DNA of 18,188 nt from positions 1 to 18,188 of the forward strand of contig DATDGI010000264.1 in the NCBI GenBank assembly GCA_036522155.1, given 5' to 3'. The DNA is from UBA9676 sp036522155. GTDB lineage: Bacteria; Actinomycetota; Actinomycetes; Streptosporangiales; Streptosporangiaceae. A program made the translations under genes and the position numbers. Under the pieces are notes generated by a model. The model searched no databases. It was not told the DNA's origin and was given only the letters and a program-made list of their open reading frames with translations. This document shows, piece after piece, positions 7,219 through 12,151 of this stretch; position 1 is the stretch's first letter; every line of letters begins with the position of its first letter.

Positions 7219-7806
7219 CTACCCGGCCGCCGGCGACGGCGCGGCGACCCGCATCAGCACCACGCCGGAGTCCGCGAACTGGCCGTCGGCCAGGCAGATC
7301 TCGCTGACCATGCCCGCCGTCCCGGCGTAGACCGGGTTCATCAGCTTCATCGTCTCGATCAGGGCGACCACCGTGCCGGTGCCCACCAGGCTGCCGACCT
7401 CCACATACGGCGGCGCACCCGGCTGTGGCGCCCGGTAGAAGGTGCCGGGCAGCGGGGCCCGGATCTCGCGCCACCCACCGTCCGCGGCCGCGGCCGGTCC
7501 CGGGCCAGGCAGGGCCGCGGCCAGCGCGTGGCCCTTGTCCTCGATCCAGGTGCCATCGGCGGCACCGGCCGGACCGGCGGCAGGCGGGGCACCGGCCGCG
7601 GCCGCCGCCTCAGCGGCGGCCACCGGTCCGGTCACCACCTGCGTCTGCTGGGCCCAGCCGCCGTCCGCGGCCCGGGTCAGCCGGATGGTGAACCGGCCGG
7701 TCTCCAGGGTGAACTCGCCGAAACCGAGCCCGTCAAGCAGCCGCAGGATGTCCTTCACATCCTCCGAGCTAAGCAGCGCTGGCGGGCCGTCGTCGGCCGG
7801 ACTCAC
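7219..7806 (-). CDS. biotin carboxyl carrier protein (AccB-like)
   Basis: The 195-aa carrier has an AccB-like N-terminal segment (about 12-45, ending GEFTLETGRFTIRL), then a long Ala/Pro/Gly-rich flexible linker (about 46-112). The C-terminal biotinyl domain is about 113-190. The biotin-accepting lysine is K154 in IETMKLMNPV, a normal variant of the EAMKM motif, set in a hammerhead fold with hydrophobic strands on both sides. The GTG start at 7806 overlaps the stop of the dikinase ATP-binding gene in GTGA. The carrier shuttles carboxybiotin between the biotin carboxylase and carboxyltransferase encoded directly downstream. A separate AccB-like carrier with a pyruvate-type carboxyltransferase is a mixed arrangement: that class is more often served by a biotinyl domain fused to the transferase. 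No biotin ligase gene is in the window, so biotinylation must rely on one elsewhere. Confidence 0.95.
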   Translation of the reverse strand: MSPADDGPPALLSSEDVKDILRLLDGLGFGEFTLETGRFTIRLTRAADGGWAQQTQVVTGPVAAAEAAAAAGAPPAAGPAGAADGTWIEDKGHALAAALPGPGPAAAADGGWREIRAPLPGTFYRAPQPGAPPYVEVGSLVGTGTVVALIETMKLMNPVYAGTAGMVSEICLADGQFADSGVVLMRVAAPSPAAG

Positions 7807-8915
7807 AGGGCCGCCAGGTTGTTCGGCTTCCCGAGCTGGCGCAGCACGTGGTCGAACGGCCGGGCCGCCGGCGCCGCGGATGGCCCGCGCTCCCGGCCCG
7901 ACCAGACCGTCTCCGGGCGGCTCTGCAGCAGCATGATCCGGCCGCTGGCGTCGATCGCCCACTCGATGTCCTGCGGCGCCCCGAAGTGCCCGGCCACCGT
8001 CCGGCCCAGGCCGGCCAGCGCCCGGATCTCGGCATCGTCCAGGCACGGCACGTCGCGCAGCGCCGGCGGCACGTCCCGCAGGCACACGCCGGGGCCGGCC
8101 GGGTCCCGCTGGTGATGCCGCAGCTTGCTGGCCACCACCCGGCTGACGATCTCCCCGGTCACCTTGCTCACCACGTACCTGTCGGGGGTCACGTCGCCGC
8201 TGACCAGCGCCGAGCCCAGCCCCCAGCTCGCTTCCAGCACGACCACCGAGGTGTCCCCGGTCACCGGGCTGCGGGTGAACATCACCCCGGCGCAGCGCGG
8301 CTCCACCATGCGCTGCACCACGACCGCCATGGCCAGGCCGTCTTCCGGCACCCCCTGATGCCGCCGGTAGGTCACCGACTCCACGCTGTACAGGCTGGCC
8401 CAGCAGCGCCGGACCCGGTCGGCGACCGCCTGCTGGCCGGTCACCCACAGGTAGGTGTCCTGCAGGCCGGCGAAGCTGGCGGCCGCGCTGTCCTCGCCGG
8501 TCGCGCTGGACCGCACCGCGACCGGCGCCGCCGCCACGTCCGGACCTGGGCCAGCGACCGCCGCCGCCGCCACGTCCGGACCTGGGCCGGCCAGCGCCTG
8601 GTAGCGGGCCGCGACCTCGTCCCGCACCGCGGCCGGCAGCGGCTCGGCCAGGATCCGGGCGCGCAGACCGGCCGTGGCCTCCGCGATCGCCGTGGCATTC
8701 TCCGCGGGCAGCCGCCCGATCTGCTGGCGCAGCGTGCCGGACGGGTCCACCGCCCGCACGGCCTGGCCGAACGCGGCCGTGGTCACCGCGAACCCGGCCG
8801 GCACCGGCAGCCCGGCCGCGATCAGTTCCCCCAGGCCGGTGGCCTTGCCACCGGCCGACGGCCGGTCACCGTCGCGCAAGGCGGTGAGCGGGCGCGTGAG
8901 AGGGGGGGTGTTCAT
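7803..8915 (-). CDS. split dikinase, ATP-binding subunit (PEP synthase N-terminal-like)
   Basis: The 370-aa protein is a stand-alone PPDK/PEP-synthase-type ATP-grasp domain. Motifs include GGKATGLGEL (K24), VAVRSSATGEDSAAASFAG, VVQRMVEPRCAGVMFTRSPVTGD, EASWGLGSALVSGDVTPDRYVV, and DIEWAIDASGRIMLLQSRP at the ATP-site end. It ends about 40 residues later, without swivel or pyruvate domains. It should use ATP to pyrophosphorylate the histidine of the 607-aa partner encoded directly upstream. Its size resembles the roughly 40-kDa protein 2 of Thauera phenylphosphate synthase. A 12-residue unit (AGPGPDVAAAAV / AGPGPDVAAAPV) is duplicated just before the RSSATGED motif. The ATG at 8915 follows the partner's stop by 11 bases; an adjacent GTG at 8918 is an alternative. 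The next gene overlaps by 4 bases. Confidence 0.9.
   Translation of the reverse strand: MNTPPLTRPLTALRDGDRPSAGGKATGLGELIAAGLPVPAGFAVTTAAFGQAVRAVDPSGTLRQQIGRLPAENATAIAEATAGLRARILAEPLPAAVRDEVAARYQALAGPGPDVAAAAVAGPGPDVAAAPVAVRSSATGEDSAAASFAGLQDTYLWVTGQQAVADRVRRCWASLYSVESVTYRRHQGVPEDGLAMAVVVQRMVEPRCAGVMFTRSPVTGDTSVVVLEASWGLGSALVSGDVTPDRYVVSKVTGEIVSRVVASKLRHHQRDPAGPGVCLRDVPPALRDVPCLDDAEIRALAGLGRTVAGHFGAPQDIEWAIDASGRIMLLQSRPETVWSGRERGPSAAPAARPFDHVLRQLGKPNNLAAL
8526..8588. repeat. in-frame 36-bp tandem duplication inside the dikinase ATP-binding gene
   Basis: A 27-bp stretch containing CCACGTCCGGACCTGGGCC occurs at 8526-8552 and again at 8562-8588, a 36-base (12-codon) period. It encodes the repeated AGPGPDVAAA unit. 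The copies are nearly identical at nucleotide level, which suggests a recent slippage or duplication event in a linker loop before the ATP-site motif. Confidence 0.85.
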
Positions 8916-8926
8916 CACGCGCCCGC

Positions 8927-10750
8927 TCAGTCCAGGATGGTGACCACGCCGCGATCGCCGTCCACCCGGACCCGGTCCCCGGTCCTGATCCGCTTGGTGG
9001 CCTGGCCGGTGCCGACGACCGCCGGCATCCCGTACTCCCGGGCGACGATGGCCGCGTGCGACATGGTGCCGCCGATGTCGGACACCGCGGCCTTGATCTT
9101 GCCAAACACCGGTCCCCAGCTCGGCGCGGTCACCGGGCAGACCAGGATCTCGCCGTCCCGGATCTGGCCGATGTCGTTGACGTCCCGCAGCACGCGGGCG
9201 GTGCCCTCGACGATGCCGGACGACGCGCCGTAGCCGCGTACCTCCTTCTCGTTGCCCGAACTGGCCTGGCTGTACCAGGACTCGATGGTGTCCTGGGTGA
9301 TGCCCCACAGCATCTGCACGGCCGGGTCGTTGAGCGCCTCCGGCACCGGGCCGAGCGCGGGCGGCGGCGACCAGTCCCGCAGCGCTTCCAGCATCTGCTT
9401 GCGCTCGGCCACGATCGGCCGCCAGTGGGCGGCGCCGAGCGGCTCGCCGCCCGACGCCCAGGCCAGCATCACGTCGGCCAGCGCCAGGTCGATCTCGCCG
9501 TGGTGGAGCTGGAACACGTCCTCGGCCTCGGCCAGCACGCCCTTCGCGGCCAGCAGGCCGCCGAACGCCCGGATCTTCTGAAAGAACCGGGTGGTGAACC
9601 AGTGCTCGCAATAAAACTTGTGGTCCTCCACGTATGGGAAGACGAGCCGGCACACCGCCAGCATCTGGTCGAACGCGCCGCGGTCCTCCTCGGTGGCCAG
9701 CAGCGCCCGGTACTCGGTGGCGATGCGCTCCCGCTCGGCCACCAGCTTCTCGGTCGGCCGCTCCAGCGTCTCGCCCGCCGCCACCAGCGAGACGTAGCGG
9801 GTCAGCGCCGCGAACGGCACCGCGAGGTTCTCGTTCCAGCTCCGGTGGTGGTGGTAGAAGCCGTCGCCGGTGGACACGTGGAACCAGGGCAGCCGGGCCG
9901 CCTCGAAGGACGCCAGCCACGCCTGCCCGGCCTCGCCCCGGCCGGCCAGGCTGGCCAGCACCGCGTCCGGGTCGCAGCCCTCGGGGAACTCGTCCGCCAG
10001 CCCGGACTCGACCGCCAGCCGGGCCAGCCGCTTCAGCTCCTCGTCCGGCCGGTACATGATCACGTCGATGCCGGCCACCATCCGGGCCACGGTCTGCTCG
10101 CTGATCTCAGGGAACGCGTTCTTGCAGAACCCGAAGAAGACCACGTACGCGCCGTAGCCGAGCATCAGGAACTCGGTGTGGTGGTGCCACATCTTGGAGT
10201 ACAGGTCGATGCAGCGGTGGAAGTTCTCCCTGACGTAGTGGTTCTGCGCCACGCCGGTGGACTCCATCACCACGCTGGCGTCCTCGAACTCCGGCAGTTC
10301 CGGCACGGTGACCGCCTCGATCTGGCTGATCAGGCCGGCGATCCGGGTCTTCCAGCCCTCGTACAGGCGGTCCCAGTTCTGGTAGTAGTAACCGGCCCGC
10401 TCGTTGAAGATCTCGGCCCGGCGGCCGATCTCGGCCGGGTCGGTGACCGGGATGGCGGTGATGTACACCCGGCCGTTCACGATCCGGTGCTCGATCCCGA
10501 GCGTGGTCGGCAGCACGAACAGCCGGGCGGTGTTCGCACCGATGGCGGTGTAGGGGATCTCGGCCGTCACGGTGTCGAACGCGGGCATCGGCTCGGGGAA
10601 GTGCATCGAGTTGTAGAACCAGAAGCGCTGGTCGTCACCGGGCTGGAAGCGGGTGAAGTACGGGTACATCGACCGCCAGTTCCCGGCGCCGGGGGCGTCC
10701 TCGATCGCCGATGGCAGGGGGAAGCTGCGCGCGGGCTCGGCTGCGTCCAT
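8927..10750 (-). CDS. split dikinase, acceptor-binding plus phosphohistidine swivel subunit
   Basis: The 607-aa protein has residues about 500-607 forming a PEP-utilizing mobile (swivel) domain with RGYGASSGIVEG, the phosphocarrier H565 in GGTMSHAAIVAREYGMP, and a C-terminal VDGDRGVVTILD. The first roughly 480 residues form a large domain rich in aromatic residues and His (MWHHHTEF, FYHHHRSWNEN) that I cannot match to a catalytic family. By analogy with rifampicin phosphotransferase it would bind the phosphate acceptor. The chain ends right after the swivel domain, so the PEP/pyruvate barrel of PEP synthase is absent. Size and layout fit the 70-kDa protein 1 of phenylphosphate synthase. The ATG at 10750 has a strong GGGAGG six bases upstream, the best ribosome site of the operon, marking it as the first gene. 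The acceptor is unknown. Confidence 0.88.
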   Translation of the reverse strand: MDAAEPARSFPLPSAIEDAPGAGNWRSMYPYFTRFQPGDDQRFWFYNSMHFPEPMPAFDTVTAEIPYTAIGANTARLFVLPTTLGIEHRIVNGRVYITAIPVTDPAEIGRRAEIFNERAGYYYQNWDRLYEGWKTRIAGLISQIEAVTVPELPEFEDASVVMESTGVAQNHYVRENFHRCIDLYSKMWHHHTEFLMLGYGAYVVFFGFCKNAFPEISEQTVARMVAGIDVIMYRPDEELKRLARLAVESGLADEFPEGCDPDAVLASLAGRGEAGQAWLASFEAARLPWFHVSTGDGFYHHHRSWNENLAVPFAALTRYVSLVAAGETLERPTEKLVAERERIATEYRALLATEEDRGAFDQMLAVCRLVFPYVEDHKFYCEHWFTTRFFQKIRAFGGLLAAKGVLAEAEDVFQLHHGEIDLALADVMLAWASGGEPLGAAHWRPIVAERKQMLEALRDWSPPPALGPVPEALNDPAVQMLWGITQDTIESWYSQASSGNEKEVRGYGASSGIVEGTARVLRDVNDIGQIRDGEILVCPVTAPSWGPVFGKIKAAVSDIGGTMSHAAIVAREYGMPAVVGTGQATKRIRTGDRVRVDGDRGVVTILD

Positions 10751-10869
10751 GCTGAACCTCCCGCGGAGTCAGGAGTTACCCGCCGAACGTCGCACAAACG
10801 GCCGGGAAATGACAAGGCGCATCCGGCCAGTTTCGGTGAACGGAAATTGTGCCGGGGCCACGGCCCTGG
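10751..10869 (-). promoter_or_regulatory. 119-bp leader of the dikinase/carboxylase operon
   Basis: This is the spacer between the oxidoreductase stop and the first dikinase gene. It holds the Shine-Dalgarno GGGAGG (10762-10757, minus strand) and a locally AT-richer stretch with TTGTCA and TTTGTG read on the minus strand. It is long enough to contain an operon promoter, but I could not pair a convincing -10 with a -35. Whether the oxidoreductase is co-transcribed with the operon is therefore open. Confidence 0.3.
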
Positions 10870-11730
10870 TCAGGCCAGTGCGCCGGCCAGGGCGCGCCAC
10901 TGGGCCCGCGGCAGGCCCGGCTCGCCGGTGAGCACCTGCACGCAGACGTGATCGGCGCCGGCCTGGTAATGCTCGCGGACCCGGCGGGCGATCGCCGCCT
11001 CATCCCCCCAGGCCACCAGCGCGTCCACCAGCCGGTCGGATACCTGGCCGATGTCGTCGCCGGAGAAGCCGAGCCGTGTCAGATTGGCGACATAGTTCGG
11101 CGCCTGCAGGTAGAAGCGCAGGACGCCGCGGGCGGTCTCGCGGGCCCGGGCCGGGTCGGTGTCCAGCACCGCCATCTGCTCGGGCGCCAGCAGCGGCCGC
11201 TGGCCCAGGATCTCCCGCGCCCGCCGGGTGTGCTCGGGGGTGACCAGGTACGGGTGCGCGCCAGCGGTGTCGCTGGCGGCCAGGGCGAGCATCCGCGGCC
11301 CGAGCGCGGCCAGCGCCCGGCCATCGGCCGGGACCGGCGGCTCGGCCCCGTCAAGACCGGCCAGGAATTCTCTTACCTTGCTGAACGGATGCTCGTACCG
11401 GCCGCCGCTGCGCTCCACGACATGGGCGTGGCTGGCGCCGAGGCCGAGCAGGAACCGGCCCGGGTAGGCGGCACTGACCCGGTGATAGGCGGCCGCCACC
11501 GCGGCCGCCGGGGCATCCCAGACGGTGACGATCCCGGTGGCCACGGTCAGCGACGAGGTCGCCGCCAGCAGGTGCTCCGGCAGTTCCAGGGTGGCCGGGG
11601 AAATGCCGAGCCAGAGCGCGGTGTACCGGAGTTCTTCCAGCTCAGCGGCGGCCTCCGCGGCCGCACCCGGATCAGCGGGCCAGATGCGGGAAGTGCACCA
11701 GATGCCGATCCGGCCAACGTCCACCGCCAT
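10870..11730 (-). CDS. luciferase-like monooxygenase family, probable F420-dependent oxidoreductase
   Basis: The 286-aa protein has the bacterial-luciferase-like TIM barrel. Recognisable elements are RIGIWCTSRIW at the first strand and the AAAELEELRYTALWLG helix/strand. LTVATGIVTVW follows, then the AYPGRFLLGLGASH motif typical of actinobacterial F420-type members, and GADHVCVQVLT near the end. Length and motifs resemble the short actinobacterial subfamily exemplified by the MSMEG_4141-type proteins. It would bind F420 (or FMN) and carry out hydride transfer on an unidentified substrate in the cytosol. The ATG at 11730 is used; only a weak GGTGG precedes it. It lies upstream of the dikinase operon on the same strand and is divergent from the NB-ARC LuxR regulator, so it may supply a redox step of the same pathway. 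Cofactor choice cannot be proven from sequence. Confidence 0.85.
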   Translation of the reverse strand: MAVDVGRIGIWCTSRIWPADPGAAAEAAAELEELRYTALWLGISPATLELPEHLLAATSSLTVATGIVTVWDAPAAAVAAAYHRVSAAYPGRFLLGLGASHAHVVERSGGRYEHPFSKVREFLAGLDGAEPPVPADGRALAALGPRMLALAASDTAGAHPYLVTPEHTRRAREILGQRPLLAPEQMAVLDTDPARARETARGVLRFYLQAPNYVANLTRLGFSGDDIGQVSDRLVDALVAWGDEAAIARRVREHYQAGADHVCVQVLTGEPGLPRAQWRALAGALA

Positions 11731-11782
11731 GGCGCCACCATCCAGGGCCCGCGCGGGCCGCCTGATCCGGGGTCCCGTCGAT

Positions 11783-11795
11783 GGCTACCGTAGCC
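11783..11795. promoter_or_regulatory. 13-bp palindrome upstream of the oxidoreductase gene
   Basis: GGCTACCGTAGCC is a perfect dyad (6-bp arms, one central base) about 53 bp upstream of the oxidoreductase ATG. It is in position to overlap that gene's promoter. On the minus strand it contains TACGGT, a possible -10, but no good -35 lies 16-18 bp upstream. A candidate operator only. Confidence 0.3.
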
Positions 11796-11942
11796 GGGAG
11801 CAGCAGGGACAGCGGGGCCGGCCGCCGCGGCACGCACCGTCGCCCGGCCCCCCCAGCGCGGTTGGCCCCGGCGGCCGGAGCCACAGTCTTGGCCCGGCCC
11901 GGGCTGGCGAACGGCGGCCATTCCCGGTCCCGGCCTGACCTG

Positions 11943-11972
11943 TGCCCGCGGCCGGCTGGCCGGCCGCGGGCA
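11943..11972. repeat. perfect 13-bp-arm GC-rich inverted repeat (hairpin)
   Basis: The arms TGCCCGCGGCCGG (11943-11955) and CCGGCCGCGGGCA (11960-11972) are exactly complementary around CTGG. It lies between divergent genes, so it does not sit at the end of any annotated gene. No T-run follows in either direction, which disfavours a classical terminator. It may act as a structural or protein-binding element or shape the 5' leader of the regulator mRNA. Confidence 0.6.
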
Positions 11973-11983
11973 TGGCCAATTCA

Positions 11984-11999
11984 CTGGGTAATAACCCAG
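11984..11999. promoter_or_regulatory. 16-bp palindrome CTGGGTAATAACCCAG, candidate operator
   Basis: The arms CTGGGT and ACCCAG flank AATA, 12 bp downstream of the long hairpin. The AT-rich core in a GC-rich background is typical of a dimeric regulator site. The adjacent LuxR-family regulator is the obvious candidate ligand, but this is by position only. Confidence 0.35.
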
Positions 12000-12097
12000 C
12001 GCCCCCCCGCCGCAGCGCCGCCACCGTTCTCCGCCGGTGCCGGGCTGAGCAGCTTACAGACGGTAGGCGCCCGGCGGCCCGGGCCGCATCGTCAGAA

Positions 12098-12116
12098 CTA
12101 TGTACGTGGCTATGTA
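12098..12116 (+). promoter_or_regulatory. heptamer direct repeat CTATGTA x2 upstream of the regulator
   Basis: CTATGTA occurs at 12098-12104 and 12110-12116, with a 12-bp period close to one helical turn, about 40 bp before the regulator's earliest plausible start. It sits in the most AT-rich part of the intergenic region and could be a promoter element or an autoregulatory site. Two copies of seven bases can also arise by chance. Confidence 0.25.
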
Positions 12117-12151
12117 TTCGGTATCTCCGAACACTGGACGCCGCGGGCATA

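Larger units (their letters stand above)
11731..12151. other. 421-bp divergent intergenic region between the oxidoreductase and the LuxR regulator
   Basis: No convincing gene was found here. Frames that stay open across it have poor codon usage, with rare third-position A/T codons such as CTA, ACA, TGT and ATA between about 12050 and 12150. The region holds three palindromes (11783-11795, 11943-11972, 11984-11999) and a heptamer direct repeat (12098-12116), each listed separately. It should contain the promoters of both divergent units; I could not assign -35/-10 pairs confidently. Confidence 0.7.

Noticed and set aside
8927..10750. Calling the pair a classical PEP synthase (ppsA)
   Set aside because: The PEP/pyruvate-binding barrel is absent and the chains are split differently, so the symbol would imply an unsupported reaction.
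9056..10951. 631-aa plus-strand open frame antisense to the dikinase swivel gene
   Set aside because: Low-complexity composition with no domain; the opposite strand carries an intact swivel domain, H565 motif and strong ribosome site.
11942..12151. N-terminal extension of the LuxR regulator from GTG 11942 or ATG 11972
   Set aside because: It runs through a perfect hairpin and a stretch with rare A/T-ending codons unlike the rest of the gene, and has no homology to the family N-terminus. It is kept only as a less likely start.
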